A stretch of 34,733 nucleotides of DNA. Source: Kocuria sp. (GTDB lineage Bacteria > Actinomycetota > Actinomycetes > Actinomycetales > Micrococcaceae). Both the position numbers and the translations under genes were made by a program. The notes under the pieces are model-generated. The model did no database searches. It was not told the DNA's origin and was given only the letters and a program-made list of their open reading frames with translations. Location of the stretch: the NCBI GenBank assembly GCA_030454085.1, contig JAKDJD010000025.1:1-34733 (forward strand). Reading direction: 5' to 3'. Numbering within the stretch: position 1 is the first letter of the stretch; each line of letters begins with the position of its first letter. Positions 26,318 through 34,733 of this stretch are shown here, piece by piece.

Positions 26318-27418
26318 ATGGCACACGTCTGGCGAGGGGTCGTCCACGAGTACCGCGATCGGCTCCCCGTGACCGACGAGACCGAGATCGTGACGCTCGG
26401 CGAAGGCGGAACCCCCCTGATCCGCGCGCCCAAGCTCTCCGAACACACCGGCAACGAGGTCTACATCAAGTTCGAGGGAATGAATCCGACAGGATCATTC
26501 AAGGACCGCGGCATGACGATGGCCATTACCGCCGCCAAGGAGCAAGGGGCCGAAGCCGTGGTCTGCGCTTCGACGGGCAATACCTCAGCATCCGCCGCCG
26601 CATACGCGACCCAGGCCGGGCTCAAGTGCGGCGTTCTCGTGCCGGACGGAAAGATCGCGATGGGCAAACTGTCGCAGGCGATCGCGCACGGAGCCGAGCT
26701 GCTCCAGGTCGAGGGCAACTTCGACAACTGCCTCGAGGCCGCCCGCAAACTCGCGGAGAGCTACCCGGTGTTCTTGGTCAATTCCGTGAATCCTGCCCGC
26801 ATCGAGGGGCAGAAGACGGGTTCATTCGAGGTCGTGGACGTGCTGGGCGATGCACCGGACTATCACTTGCTGCCCGTGGGCAATGCCGGGAATATCACGG
26901 CTTATTGGAAGGGGTACAAGGAGTACGCGGCTCCGTACGTCAACGACGCGGGAGAGACCATCGCGCCAGTCGCCACGAAGACGCCGGTGATGTGGGGTTT
27001 CCAGGCCGAGGGTGCGGCCCCCATTGTGCTGGGACATCCCGTCAGCGAGCCCGAGACGATCGCGACCGCGATCCGCATCGGCAACCCGGCGTCGTGGGAC
27101 AAGGCGGAAACCGCCCGTGAGGAGTCCGGCGGGCTCATCGAGTCCGTGACGGACGATGAAATCCTTGAGGCGCATCGGTGGCTCTCCTCGCGGGAAGGCG
27201 TGTTCGTGGAACCCGCCTCCGCGGCGGGGGTTGCAGGTTTGCTCAAGAAGCACCGTGCGGGCCAGGCGCCCACCGGGGCGACGATCGTCATCACCGTGAC
27301 CGGGCACGGCCTCAAGGACCCTCAGTGGGCACTGCGTGGCGCGGACGGCGATGACATCGAACCCACGAAGGTTCCGTTCGACGTCGTGTCCGTGGCCGAC
27401 GCGCTCGGCCTGGAGTAA
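26318..27418 (+). CDS. thrC: Threonine synthase
   Basis: A 366-aa PLP enzyme, the short form typical of Actinobacteria. It converts O-phosphohomoserine to threonine. The PLP Lys62 is in [10 protein letters not shown], the phosphate-binding glycines are near VGNAGNITA, and VTGHGLKDP is in the C-terminal part. It is complete, with AAAGGAAA before ATG 26318. There is a 64-nt gap after hom and 10 nt before thrB, whose ribosome site overlaps the thrC stop codon. Confidence 0.96.
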   Translation: MAHVWRGVVHEYRDRLPVTDETEIVTLGEGGTPLIRAPKLSEHTGNEVYIKFEGMNPTGSFKDRGMTMAITAAKEQGAEAVVCASTGNTSASAAAYATQAGLKCGVLVPDGKIAMGKLSQAIAHGAELLQVEGNFDNCLEAARKLAESYPVFLVNSVNPARIEGQKTGSFEVVDVLGDAPDYHLLPVGNAGNITAYWKGYKEYAAPYVNDAGETIAPVATKTPVMWGFQAEGAAPIVLGHPVSEPETIATAIRIGNPASWDKAETAREESGGLIESVTDDEILEAHRWLSSREGVFVEPASAAGVAGLLKKHRAGQAPTGATIVITVTGHGLKDPQWALRGADGDDIEPTKVPFDVVSVADALGLE

Positions 27419-27428
27419 GGAACCGATC

Positions 27429-28454
27429 ATGGACATCAGCTCACCAATCCTGGTCGACGGAGAATCCGCGGCTTCCTACGGGACAGATATCATTCCCGTC
27501 GGAACGGCGGTCCGGGTGCGTGTCCCGGGATCCACCGGCAACGTCGGGCCCGGGTATGACAGCTTCGGGCTCGCGCTGGGCAGGTACGACGAGCTGACCG
27601 TGGAGAGAACCGACGAGCCGCTGCTCCTCGACGTACGGGGCGAGGGGAGCGGATCGGTTCCCCGGACCGAGGAACACCTCGTGATTCGGGCCATGCGCAC
27701 GGCCTGGCGAGCCATCGGGATGCACGCCCTGCCAGGGCTTCGGGTCGAAGCCGTCAACGCCATCCCCCATTCTCGGGGGATGGGATCTTCCGCGTCGGCG
27801 ATCGTGGCGGGCGTCGTTGCGGCCAACGCGATGGTTCCCCAGAACCTTCGGCTGTCCGAGAACGCGATGCTCCAGATCTGTTCCCAGATGGAGGGGCACC
27901 CCGACAACGTCGCACCCTCACTCTTCGGCGGCTTGGTGATCTCCTATTCCGGAGCCGATGGTTTCCACTCGGTCTCCGTCCCCGTCCACGAGGACGTCGT
28001 GCCCGTCGTGGCCGTCCCGGACTATGAAGTCCCGACGCGAATTGCGCGCGGCCTGATCCCGGAATCGGTTCCGCACCGCGAGGCCGCGGTCAATTCCGGC
28101 AGGGCCGCCCTCCTGGTCCACGCGATGAAGGATGAGCCCTCGGAGCTGTTTGCAGGGACGGAAGATTCTCTTCATCAGCAGTACCGTGCCAGCGCCATGG
28201 GGCCGAGCGCGGCCCTGGTCGCCCACCTGCGGGGCAGGGGCCTGGCGGCGATCGTTTCCGGTGCGGGACCCACGGTCCTGGTGCTCGCCGCGAATGCATC
28301 CGAAGCGGAACGTGCGGCGGAAGCAATGGACGACTTTTGTGGCACGCCGGCCAACGTCCTCGATGATCGAATCGTGAATTGGGATGTCGAAAGGCTGACC
28401 GTGGACGGCAACGGTGTTATAGTTGACCACATTGAGCCTGGAACGCTTCGTTGA
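27429..28454 (+). CDS. thrB: Homoserine kinase
   Basis: A 341-aa GHMP-family kinase that phosphorylates homoserine using ATP, supplying ThrC. The N-terminal segment RVRVPGSTGNVGPGYDSFGLALG is the family signature, the ATP loop PHSRGMGSSAS is at 113-123, and GHPDNVAPSL follows. The late Gly-rich motif AAIVSGAGPTVLVL is also present. I set the start at ATG 27429, with AAGGA from the end of thrC seven bases before. An in-frame upstream ATG at 27336 would run through the thrC end and is not plausible. The last codons contain the rho promoter. Confidence 0.96.
   Translation: MDISSPILVDGESAASYGTDIIPVGTAVRVRVPGSTGNVGPGYDSFGLALGRYDELTVERTDEPLLLDVRGEGSGSVPRTEEHLVIRAMRTAWRAIGMHALPGLRVEAVNAIPHSRGMGSSASAIVAGVVAANAMVPQNLRLSENAMLQICSQMEGHPDNVAPSLFGGLVISYSGADGFHSVSVPVHEDVVPVVAVPDYEVPTRIARGLIPESVPHREAAVNSGRAALLVHAMKDEPSELFAGTEDSLHQQYRASAMGPSAALVAHLRGRGLAAIVSGAGPTVLVLAANASEAERAAEAMDDFCGTPANVLDDRIVNWDVERLTVDGNGVIVDHIEPGTLR
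28395..28423 (+). promoter_or_regulatory. rho promoter inside the thrB 3' end
   Basis: CTGACC (28395-28400) and TATAGT (28418-28423) are separated by exactly 17 nt and match the vegetative consensus well, the -10 at five of six positions. Transcription would start near 28430, within the last codons of thrB, giving a leader of about 390 nt before rho. Confidence 0.6.
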
Positions 28455-28817
28455 AGAACCGGTGCTCGCCGACCGGATGTTCGATCTCAGGGATCGATGT
28501 TTTCCTCCGATCGGGACATGACAATTCGCCAATCTGGCGGATCGACGCGTCAGTCTATTGTTCCTGAGCTGTGGTCGTCGCGGAATGACGACGTACTCTG
28601 CCGCGAGCCGAGTTCGTATGGTCAAACCGAGAGGATCGTTGCACCTCGTCTCGAATTTCTTCGAGTCGACGAGGACTCAGACCGCGTCATTGATTTCCGC
28701 ACTCTCTGGTGCGGGGATTTCGTACGTATCGCGTTATTTTCTGGCGGTGCGTACTGACCATTAATATTCGGATTCCGCTTCACATGCGGAATCCACGTCG
28801 AGGGGGAAGGATCCTTC
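28455..28817 (+). promoter_or_regulatory. Structured 5' leader of rho
   Basis: This 363-nt stretch has no supported gene. It holds several stem-loops: CGCCA/TGGCG (28527-28531, 28535-28539); GTCGTC/GACGAC (28574-28579, 28587-28592); a 12-bp two-part stem CCTCGT-CTCGAA paired with TTCGAG-ACGAGG (28644-28674, three-base bulge, loop TTTC); and a perfect 9-bp stem GGATTCCGC/GCGGAATCC (28770-28778, 28786-28794). Immediately before GTG 28818 the 12-bp palindrome GAAGGATCCTTC (28806-28817) includes the ribosome site. Long rho leaders that mediate autocontrol are known in other bacteria. This one is a candidate; its mechanism is not shown. Confidence 0.55.
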
Positions 28818-30947
28818 GTGACCGTATCGACCGACCTATCGGGTGCGGACCAGCCAACCAACGGTTCGGCTGAACAGACTCGCAACAGCGAGTCCCCAGA
28901 ATCTCAGAATACGCAGGGCGCCGCTTCTGCCCAGTCCTCGGAGCAGGGCAAGGGCAATGGAGGACTGAGTGCCCTCAAATTGGCCCAATTGCAGGCGCTC
29001 GCGTCGCAGCTCGGCATTGTCGGAGCCCGCCGGATGCGCAAATCCGCGCTCGTCGACGCGATCTCCGCCCACCAGCGGGGATCAGCGGTCGCCGACCGCG
29101 AGGAGAAGTCATCGCAGAACAAGGGTTCGGACCAGAAGGCTTCGGGCCAGCCCCAGGCCGAGGCGGGCTCTGACGAGAAGAAGTCCACGGAGAGCGATTC
29201 CGCGTCCGGCAAGAACCAGTCGGAACGCTCCTCTCGCGGCCGATCCCGCCGGGGTGCCTCTGGCGGGGACGCGAAGAACGACGCCGCAGGGACCGGGAAC
29301 ACCGCCCAGGCCGCCGGGACTGGCGACCAGCAGCAGAGTGAAGCGCAGCAGGGCGACTCCCAGAAGGGCAATCCCAAGGACGACCGCGATCAGGACCAGA
29401 ACCGCGGCAAGCGCAACGACCAGCGCGGTCAGAACCAGGGCGGCTCCCAGGACCAGGACGGCCAGAACGACCGTCGCAATGAGTCCAAGGGAGACGACAA
29501 GGGCAACAACGACCGCAACCGCCGCAACAAGAACAACCGTTCCAAGGACAACAACTCCGAGGACGGCAACAAGAACGACGGCGGCAAGAACAACAACGAC
29601 AAGAACAACAACGACGGCGGCAAGAACAATAACGACCGTCGGAACAACCGCAACAAGGGCGGCAACAACGGTCCGGAGGATGACGACAACCGCAAGGGCC
29701 GGAATCGTCGCAACCGGAACCGCAACGACCGTCGCGATCGTCGGCGCGGACGCAACAACGGTCCGGAGGTCGACGACACCGAGGTGACCGAGGACGACGT
29801 CCTGCTGCCGGTCGCCGGTATCCTGGACGTTCTGGACAACTACGCGTTTGTGCGGACCTCGGGGTACCTGCCCGGTCCGAACGACGTCTACGTTTCGCTC
29901 GCCCAGGTCAAGAAGAATCACCTGCGCAAGGGCGACGCTGTCGTCGGTGCGATCCGGGCGCCGCGCGAAGGCGAGAACCAGAACAACTCGCGCCAGAAGT
30001 TCAATGCATTGGTCCAGCTGACCAGCGTCAACGGCAAGAAGCCGGAAGAACTGAACGAGCGCGTCGAATTCAACAAGCTCACGCCGCTGTACCCCAACGA
30101 ACGTCTGCGCCTCGAGACCGAGCAGAAGAAGATCGGTCCCCGCGTGGTCGACCTCGTGGCCCCGATCGGCAAGGGACAGCGCGGTCTCATCGTGTCCCCG
30201 CCCAAGGCGGGCAAGACGCTGATGCTGCAGTCCATCGCGAACGCCATCACCACCAACAATCCTGAGGTCCACCTCATGATGGTTCTGGTGGACGAGCGTC
30301 CCGAGGAAGTCACCGACATGCAGCGCACGGTCAATGGTGAGGTCATCGCGTCGACCTTCGATCGTCCCGCCGACGACCACACGACCGTCGCAGAGCTCGC
30401 GATCGAGCGAGCCAAGCGTCTCGTCGAGATGGGGCACGACGTCGTCGTTCTCCTCGACTCGATGACCCGCCTCGGCCGTGCCTACAACCTGGCGGCGCCG
30501 GCCTCCGGCCGTATCCTCAGCGGTGGTGTCGACTCCGCCGCGCTCTACCCGCCCAAGCGTTTCTTCGGCGCCGCGCGGAACATCGAAGAGGGCGGCTCGC
30601 TGACCATTCTCGCGTCGGCCCTGGTCGAGACCGGGTCCAAGATGGACGAGGTCATCTTCGAGGAGTTCAAGGGAACCGGCAACATGGAGTTGCGCCTGTC
30701 CCGTCAGCTCGCGGACAAGCGGATCTTCCCGGCCGTGGACGTCAACGAATCCGGCACCCGCCGCGAAGAGAATCTGCTCTCGCCGGACGAGATCAAGATC
30801 ATGTGGCGTCTGCGTCGCGTGCTGGCGGGCCTGGATCAGCAACAGGCCCTAGAAGTGTTGACCAGCAAGTTGCGCGACACCCCGACGAACGTGCAGTTCC
30901 TGCTCCAGGTGCAGAAGACCACGTTGGGCTCCAAGTCCGACGACTAG
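28818..30947 (+). CDS. rho: Transcription termination factor Rho
   Basis: A 709-aa hexameric RNA-dependent ATPase. Domain order: an N-terminal helical domain (about 50-85, [17 protein letters not shown]), a long Asn/Asp/Gln/Arg/Lys-rich insert (about 90-320), the RNA-binding cold-shock domain (about 328-405, [17 protein letters not shown]), then the RecA-like motor with Walker A PPKAGKT (461-467), [11 protein letters not shown], Walker B LLDSMTRL, and the R-loop region [12 protein letters not shown]. The insert is a known actinobacterial trait; here residues 231-310 contain 28 Asn and 18 Arg. The start is GTG 28818, with GGGGGAAGG before it. It has its own promoter and leader and ends in a strong intrinsic terminator. 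Confidence 0.97.
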   Translation: MTVSTDLSGADQPTNGSAEQTRNSESPESQNTQGAASAQSSEQGKGNGGLSALKLAQLQALASQLGIVGARRMRKSALVDAISAHQRGSAVADREEKSSQNKGSDQKASGQPQAEAGSDEKKSTESDSASGKNQSERSSRGRSRRGASGGDAKNDAAGTGNTAQAAGTGDQQQSEAQQGDSQKGNPKDDRDQDQNRGKRNDQRGQNQGGSQDQDGQNDRRNESKGDDKGNNDRNRRNKNNRSKDNNSEDGNKNDGGKNNNDKNNNDGGKNNNDRRNNRNKGGNNGPEDDDNRKGRNRRNRNRNDRRDRRRGRNNGPEVDDTEVTEDDVLLPVAGILDVLDNYAFVRTSGYLPGPNDVYVSLAQVKKNHLRKGDAVVGAIRAPREGENQNNSRQKFNALVQLTSVNGKKPEELNERVEFNKLTPLYPNERLRLETEQKKIGPRVVDLVAPIGKGQRGLIVSPPKAGKTLMLQSIANAITTNNPEVHLMMVLVDERPEEVTDMQRTVNGEVIASTFDRPADDHTTVAELAIERAKRLVEMGHDVVVLLDSMTRLGRAYNLAAPASGRILSGGVDSAALYPPKRFFGAARNIEEGGSLTILASALVETGSKMDEVIFEEFKGTGNMELRLSRQLADKRIFPAVDVNESGTRREENLLSPDEIKIMWRLRRVLAGLDQQQALEVLTSKLRDTPTNVQFLLQVQKTTLGSKSDD
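29560..29769 (+). repeat. Repetitive Asn-codon tract in rho
   Basis: Tandem and dispersed short repeats encode [16 protein letters not shown] and NNGPE units. A perfect 18-bp direct repeat of GCAACAACGGTCCGGAGG occurs at 29662-29679 and 29752-29769. The frame is kept, so length variation by slippage would be tolerated. Asn is nearly always AAC, as in the rest of the gene. Confidence 0.6.
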
Positions 30948-30956
30948 CACCCCACG

Positions 30957-31001
30957 ACCGGCGCCCGGATCCACTGTTGGTGGGACCGGGCGCCGGTTTT
31001 T
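30957..31001 (+). terminator. Intrinsic terminator of rho
   Basis: ACCGGCGCCCGG (30957-30968) and CCGGGCGCCGGT (30986-30997) form a perfect 12-bp stem, followed by TTTTT (30997-31001). It lies 9 nt after the rho stop and is the only textbook stem-plus-U-tract terminator I see in the window. Confidence 0.9.
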
Positions 31002-31075
31002 CGCGCCCCGTCCGTGCGGCCCGGGGCGAGTGAGACAATGGAGGCCGCACCAGACTTTCGATCACCGAGGACCTC

Positions 31076-32158
31076 ATGCTCGATTCCATCCAATCCTTGT
31101 TCGATGAGCACCAGGAGTTGCAGGAGCAGCTCGCCGACCCGGCGGTTCACGCCGACCAGGGCAGGGCTCGCAAGCTCGGGCGTCGGTACTCCGAGCTCAA
31201 CGGCATCGTCGAGGCATACCGAAGGGTCGAGTCCCTCAAGGGGGACCTCGAGGCCGCGCGCGAGATGGCCGAGGAGGAACCGGAATTCGCCGATGAGATT
31301 CCGACCCTCGAGGAATCGCTCGAGGAGGCCGAACAGCGCCTGCACCGGTTGCTCATCCCGCGGGACCCCGACGACGGCCGCAACGTGATCCTCGAGGTCA
31401 AGGCCGGCGAGGGCGGCGACGAATCGGCCCTGTTCGCGGGGGACCTGTTGCGCATGTATGCGCGCTACGCCGAACGCAAGGGGTGGAAGACCGAGATCCT
31501 GTCGTCGACCGATTCGGACCTGGGTGGATACAAAGATGTCCAGATGGCCGTGAAGACGTCCTCGACCGACCCGGCCGAGGGCGTATGGGCGCATCTGAAG
31601 TACGAAGGCGGTGTGCACCGCGTGCAACGCGTCCCGGTCACGGAATCCCAGGGGCGAATTCATACCTCGGCCGCGGGCGTTCTCGTTTTCCCCGAGGTGG
31701 ATGAGCCCGAGGAGATCGACATCAGCCAGAATGACCTCAAGATCGACGTGTACCGGTCATCGGGGCCCGGCGGTCAGTCCGTCAACACGACCGATTCGGC
31801 GGTGCGCATCACGCACTTGCCGACCGGAATCGTGGTGGCCATGCAGAACGAGAAGTCGCAGCTGCAGAACCGTGAGGCCGCCATGCGCGTCCTGCGCGCC
31901 CGGCTCCTGGCGCATCAGCAGGAACAGATCGACGCCGAAGCCGCCGAGCACCGGAAGTCCCAGGTCAAGACCATGGACCGGTCCGAGCGGATCCGCACCT
32001 ACAACTTCCCCGAGAACCGGATCGCCGACCACCGGACCGGGTACAAGGCATACAACCTGGACACCGTGATGAGTGGGGACCTGGAGGCCGTGATCCAGTC
32101 GGCGATCCAGATGGACGAGGAACACCGCCTCGCCGCCCTGGGTCAGGACACCGAGTAG
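31076..32158 (+). CDS. prfA: Peptide chain release factor 1
   Basis: A 360-aa class I release factor that reads UAA and UAG. The stop-codon recognition tripeptide PVT is at 187-189 ([13 protein letters not shown]; usually PxT) and the catalytic GGQ at 232-234 ([16 protein letters not shown]). The Gln of GGQ is the target of PrmC, encoded next. It is of normal length. ATG 31076 is preceded by GAGGA four bases away. There is a 128-nt gap after rho, with the rho terminator in between, so it probably has its own promoter; GACAAT at 31034-31039 is a weak -10 candidate. No programmed frameshift site is expected in prfA and none is seen. Confidence 0.97.
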   Translation: MLDSIQSLFDEHQELQEQLADPAVHADQGRARKLGRRYSELNGIVEAYRRVESLKGDLEAAREMAEEEPEFADEIPTLEESLEEAEQRLHRLLIPRDPDDGRNVILEVKAGEGGDESALFAGDLLRMYARYAERKGWKTEILSSTDSDLGGYKDVQMAVKTSSTDPAEGVWAHLKYEGGVHRVQRVPVTESQGRIHTSAAGVLVFPEVDEPEEIDISQNDLKIDVYRSSGPGGQSVNTTDSAVRITHLPTGIVVAMQNEKSQLQNREAAMRVLRARLLAHQQEQIDAEAAEHRKSQVKTMDRSERIRTYNFPENRIADHRTGYKAYNLDTVMSGDLEAVIQSAIQMDEEHRLAALGQDTE

Positions 32159-32161
32159 ACC

Positions 32162-33115
32162 GTGTCCGAGCACTCGTCGGACACCGAACCCGGTGTGGGC
32201 CTCTCGGGACATGACCTCGACGACCTGCCGCTTGCCGAGGCCCTGCGTGAGGCGGCGCGGCGGCTGAAGAGCGTGGGCATCGAATCCGCCAGAGCCGACG
32301 CGGAACTGCTGGTCGCCCACCTGGTGGCCACCGACCGCGGCGGGGAGGTCTCCCGGGGCGAGGTCATGGCCGGAGCCGCGACCGGAACCTTGGACACGCC
32401 GAAGGGCTTCGAACACATCATCGCCGCCCGGGCCTCACGTGTTCCCCTCCAGCATCTGACCGGTCGGGCGTATTTTCGGAACCTCACCCTGCACGTGGGC
32501 CCCGGCGTCTTCATTCCCCGTCCCGAAACGGAAGTTTTGGTCGACCACGTCAACGCGCACCTGCGTCGACGTGCTCGCGAGGGCGACGCGGCGGGCCGGG
32601 AACGACTCGTGGCCGTGGATCTGGCTACCGGATCCGGGGCCCTCGCCCTCTCGGTGTCCCAGGAGAACCCGGGATGCGAGGTCTACGGCGTGGAGCTGTC
32701 CCGCAGCGCGGCGGAATGGGCGAACAGAAATACGGAACTGACGGGCCTGCCGGTATCGATCCTGGTCGATGACGCGACCCAGGCGCTCTCGGGGTGGGAA
32801 GGGTGCGTCGACGTCGTCGTGTCCAATCCGCCGTACATCCCGACCACGGCCGTGCCCAAGGACCCTGAGGTCGCCGATCACGATCCGTCCATGGCACTCT
32901 ACGGCGGGTCGGAAGACGGCCTCGCGATACCGAAGGACATCGCGCGGCGGGCATCCGAACTCGTTCGCCCCGGCGGCCTGTTCGTGATGGAGCACGCCGA
33001 AGTCCAGGCCGAGGCAGCAGCGCGTATGTTCTCGCAACTCGGATTCCACGACGTCGAGACCATCCACGACCTGACTGGGCGGCCACGGGCAACCAAGGGT
33101 TACTCTGGTGTCTGA
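32162..33115 (+). CDS. prmC: Release factor glutamine methyltransferase
   Basis: A 317-aa SAM-dependent methyltransferase that methylates the Gln of the GGQ motif in RF1 and RF2. The N-terminal helical domain (about 20-120) binds the release factor. The SAM-binding motif DLATGSGALALSV is near 152-164, and the catalytic NPPY is at 222-225 (SNPPYIPTTAV). The start is GTG 32162, only three bases after the prfA stop, with a weak ribosome site, so coupling to prfA is likely. The first 25 residues are a variable acidic lead. It is followed by tsaC after 54 nt. Confidence 0.95.
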   Translation: MSEHSSDTEPGVGLSGHDLDDLPLAEALREAARRLKSVGIESARADAELLVAHLVATDRGGEVSRGEVMAGAATGTLDTPKGFEHIIAARASRVPLQHLTGRAYFRNLTLHVGPGVFIPRPETEVLVDHVNAHLRRRAREGDAAGRERLVAVDLATGSGALALSVSQENPGCEVYGVELSRSAAEWANRNTELTGLPVSILVDDATQALSGWEGCVDVVVSNPPYIPTTAVPKDPEVADHDPSMALYGGSEDGLAIPKDIARRASELVRPGGLFVMEHAEVQAEAAARMFSQLGFHDVETIHDLTGRPRATKGYSGV

Positions 33116-33169
33116 GGATTCCGTGGACCACGGGACGCAACAACCGAAGCAACGAAAGCCGCATCGAAC

Positions 33170-34192
33170 GTGACAGCAACCGTATACACCGTCGCCACCG
33201 ACGACGAGCGCGAGCAGGCCATCGCCGCCATCGAGAAAGCCGTTTTGGACGGACGGACCGCAGTGATACCCACGGACACGGTGTACGGGATCGCGGCGGA
33301 CGCATTCTCGCGCGGGGGCGTGCAACAGCTTCTCAACGCCAAGGGCAGGTCACGGCGGATGCCGCCGCCCGTGCTCATCGCCGACTCGAGTGTTCTGCCC
33401 GGGCTCGCGGACGATCTGAGCGCGGAAGCCCACGCTCTGGCCGAGGCGTTTTGGCCGGGGGCACTCACGCTCATCGTGTTCTCCCAGCCCTCGCTGAACT
33501 GGGACCTGGGGGAGACCCAGGGGACCGTGGGACTGCGTGTTCCGGACGACGATCTTGCTCGGGAGATCCTCAGGCGCACTGGGCCGCTGGCGGTATCGAG
33601 CGCGAACAGAACCGGACAGCCTGCGGCGACGACCGGTGATGAGGCCGTTGAACAACTTGGTGAGCGGGTCGAGGCCATCGTCGACGCCGGGCCACGGCCT
33701 GAGGGGCGCGGTCCCGAGGCCCGAAGCTCCGATGCTGCCCCGTCCACGATCATCGACGTCACAGGTCAGCGCCCCGTCGTGGTGCGGCTCGGCGCCTTGT
33801 CGATGGAACGCATCAGGTCCGTGGCCCCGACGGCCGTGACCCAGGACGAGTTGGATCGGGAGAAGTCGACGGCCGCGGAGACCGAGCACAGCCCCGCGGA
33901 CACATACGGCGAGGGGAGCGGGGACGCCTCCGAGGCGCGGGAACCGATCAACGGAGCCGGGGATGGTCCCCGGGCGGCGGACGCCGCGGAGGGCTCGGTT
34001 GAGGCCGGGTTGTTCGCCGCCGGGACGGCGTCGGCGACCCCGTCGAGCACGGAACCCGTCGATCAACTCAGACGCAAGGTCACGGACGGAGCCGGGAGCC
34101 CCGGCCGCCCGCGAATCCCGGCGACCCGTCCTCTGGGGGTCGAGGAAGCTCGTCACCTTCTCTTCCCCGACCAGGAAAGCGGCGAGGACTGA
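33170..34192 (+). CDS. L-threonylcarbamoyladenylate synthase (TsaC/Sua5/YwlC) with long tail
   Basis: A 340-aa protein whose first ~215 residues are the YrdC domain that makes threonylcarbamoyl-AMP from threonine, bicarbonate and ATP for the t6A37 modification of ANN-decoding tRNAs. Motifs: PTDTVYGIAADAF (34-46), KGRSRRMPPPVLI (58-70), WPGALTLI (95-102), SSANRTGQPA (143-152), and STIIDV (192-197). The remaining ~120 residues are low-complexity (Ala, Gly, Glu, Ser, Pro) with no Sua5 domain recognisable, ending RPLGVEEARHLLFPDQESGED. The final stretch looks less random and may be a docking motif. The start is GTG 33170 with a poor ribosome site. The prfA-prmC-tsaC order is normal for Actinobacteria. 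Confidence 0.93.
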   Translation: MTATVYTVATDDEREQAIAAIEKAVLDGRTAVIPTDTVYGIAADAFSRGGVQQLLNAKGRSRRMPPPVLIADSSVLPGLADDLSAEAHALAEAFWPGALTLIVFSQPSLNWDLGETQGTVGLRVPDDDLAREILRRTGPLAVSSANRTGQPAATTGDEAVEQLGERVEAIVDAGPRPEGRGPEARSSDAAPSTIIDVTGQRPVVVRLGALSMERIRSVAPTAVTQDELDREKSTAAETEHSPADTYGEGSGDASEAREPINGAGDGPRAADAAEGSVEAGLFAAGTASATPSSTEPVDQLRRKVTDGAGSPGRPRIPATRPLGVEEARHLLFPDQESGED

Positions 34193-34217
34193 GCCCCGAC
34201 CCAGCCCAGGGCCTCAG
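34189..34217. terminator. Hairpin between tsaC and the convergent epimerase-like gene
   Basis: CTGAG at 34189-34193 pairs with CTCAG at 34213-34217, with inner C/G pairs interrupted by one mismatch. It covers the 29-nt gap between two convergent genes and could stop both. It is only moderately stable. Confidence 0.4.
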
Positions 34218-34221
34218 AACC

Positions 34222-34733
34222 TCAGCGGGTCGACCCCGTGGCGGTGTGCGCCTCTCTGAGCACCGAACCGATGCGACGCTCCGGCAAGAGGCCGTTCTCG
34301 ACGGCCCAGGTATCGTCCTGGGGCTGACCGAACCACATCAACTCCGCGCGTCGCACGGCACCCTGAAGCCGCTCGTTCATGGCGGAAGACAGCAGGTGCC
34401 CGAAGGATACGCCCCAGCGGAGAGCAAATGCGGGAATCCTGCGGGGTTCGCGGCGCCCGGCATCCCGGATCACGGAGGCAGTCGTGGCGCCTTCCCACGG
34501 CTGAAGAACGATCGGGGGAAGATCCCCGTCGAATGAACCGACGGAGACGACGAATTCGGCCAGTGCATGCACCGAGGTCACCGGCGTCGGGCGGTCGCCC
34601 CTTCCCGCCACCATGGCGAGGGGCGAGGAAGCGACACGCGCGAGGTTCGATGTGGTCTTGCGGCCGGAGCCCTGGACCGACGTCGCGCGCAGTATGCACA
34701 GTTCGGCAGCATGATTCGGTTCGACCCTGGCCG
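34222..34733 (-). CDS. NAD-dependent epimerase/dehydratase-like protein, C-terminal part (runs off window)
   Basis: The frame is open from the right edge to the stop at 34222, giving the last ~169 residues of a larger protein. It reads through an internal ATG at 34614, which could be mistaken for the start. Segments such as VQGSGRKTTSNLARVASSP, RPTPVTSVHALAEFV and LPPIVLQPWEGATTASV resemble the C-terminal half of extended short-chain dehydrogenases/epimerases, which bind a nucleotide sugar or another substrate there. The Rossmann NAD site would lie beyond the window, so the reaction cannot be named. The gene is convergent to tsaC. No sign of frameshift is seen. Confidence 0.7.
   Translation of the reverse strand, partial: ARVEPNHAAELCILRATSVQGSGRKTTSNLARVASSPLAMVAGRGDRPTPVTSVHALAEFVVSVGSFDGDLPPIVLQPWEGATTASVIRDAGRREPRRIPAFALRWGVSFGHLLSSAMNERLQGAVRRAELMWFGQPQDDTWAVENGLLPERRIGSVLREAHTATGSTR

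Noticed and set aside
28497..28757. An 86-codon frame inside the rho leader
   Set aside because: No ribosome site, composition unlike neighbouring genes, and it runs through the strong stem at 28644-28674. Better explained as untranslated leader.
29560..29769. Regularly repeated DNA in rho as a CRISPR-like array
   Set aside because: The units are short, in frame, and encode the Asn-rich insert. There are no uniform spacers and no cas genes.
29109..30842. A 577-codon minus-strand frame opposite rho, rich in Val/Leu
   Set aside because: The hydrophobic runs are the complement of Asn/Asp codons in the Rho insert, not membrane segments.
34214..34699. A 161-codon minus-strand frame at the right edge
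   Set aside because: It overlaps in another frame the epimerase-like frame, which has family-like segments and stays open to the edge.

Overview
The window is a GC-rich chromosomal segment from an actinobacterium. Gene order and protein flavour suggest the family Micrococcaceae (the Arthrobacter/Kocuria/Micrococcus neighbourhood), although genus cannot be fixed from this sequence alone. The evidence is the fused actinobacterial Kgd, a GuaB1-type IMP-dehydrogenase relative, Rho with a large Asn/Arg-rich insert, the order argS-lysA-hom-thrC-thrB-rho-prfA-prmC-tsaC, a 24-residue ribosomal protein of the bL37 type, and several genes whose TANNNT -10 element lies 6 or 7 nt before the start codon (leaderless transcripts). 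I see no insertion sequence, prophage, CRISPR array or plasmid gene. This is mostly core chromosome.

Region 1 (1-4977, minus strand): a 24-aa bL37-like ribosomal protein, an SGNH/GDSL-fold protein that appears to have lost its catalytic Ser and His, and kgd, the fused 2-oxoglutarate decarboxylase/dehydrogenase of the TCA cycle. Region 2 (5321-12528, plus): guaB1 (purine nucleotide interconversion), a coupled pair of CNNM/CBS membrane proteins preceded by a possible 24-codon leader ORF, and the znuA-znuC-znuB metal uptake operon, preceded by a long inverted repeat over its promoter. The likely regulator gene zur lies convergent to znuB and overlaps its 3' end. Region 3 (13138-16386, plus): a metallo-beta-lactamase-fold protein, a HIT protein, and a LuxR-type two-component system. 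Region 4 (16420-21659, minus): the giant DEAH RNA helicase hrpA, an alpha/beta hydrolase and tRNA-Arg(CCG), which is divergent from argS.

Region 5 (21779-34192, plus): argS and lysA are directly adjacent. They are followed by the threonine branch hom-thrC-thrB, which uses aspartate semialdehyde as lysine synthesis does. Next comes rho, with its own promoter inside the end of thrB, a structured leader of roughly 390 nt and a strong intrinsic terminator. The translation-related genes prfA, prmC (which methylates release factors) and tsaC/sua5 (tRNA t6A synthesis) follow. The right edge holds the 3' part of a minus-strand NAD-dependent epimerase-like gene.

The window is largely housekeeping. 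The most interesting signals are regulatory or concern unusual protein forms: the rho leader and the Asn-rich Rho insert, the inverted repeat centred on the znuA -10 element, the possible leaderless leader ORF before the CNNM pair, the catalytically dead-looking SGNH protein, and the Mn-like ligand set in a ZnuA that otherwise looks zinc-specific.
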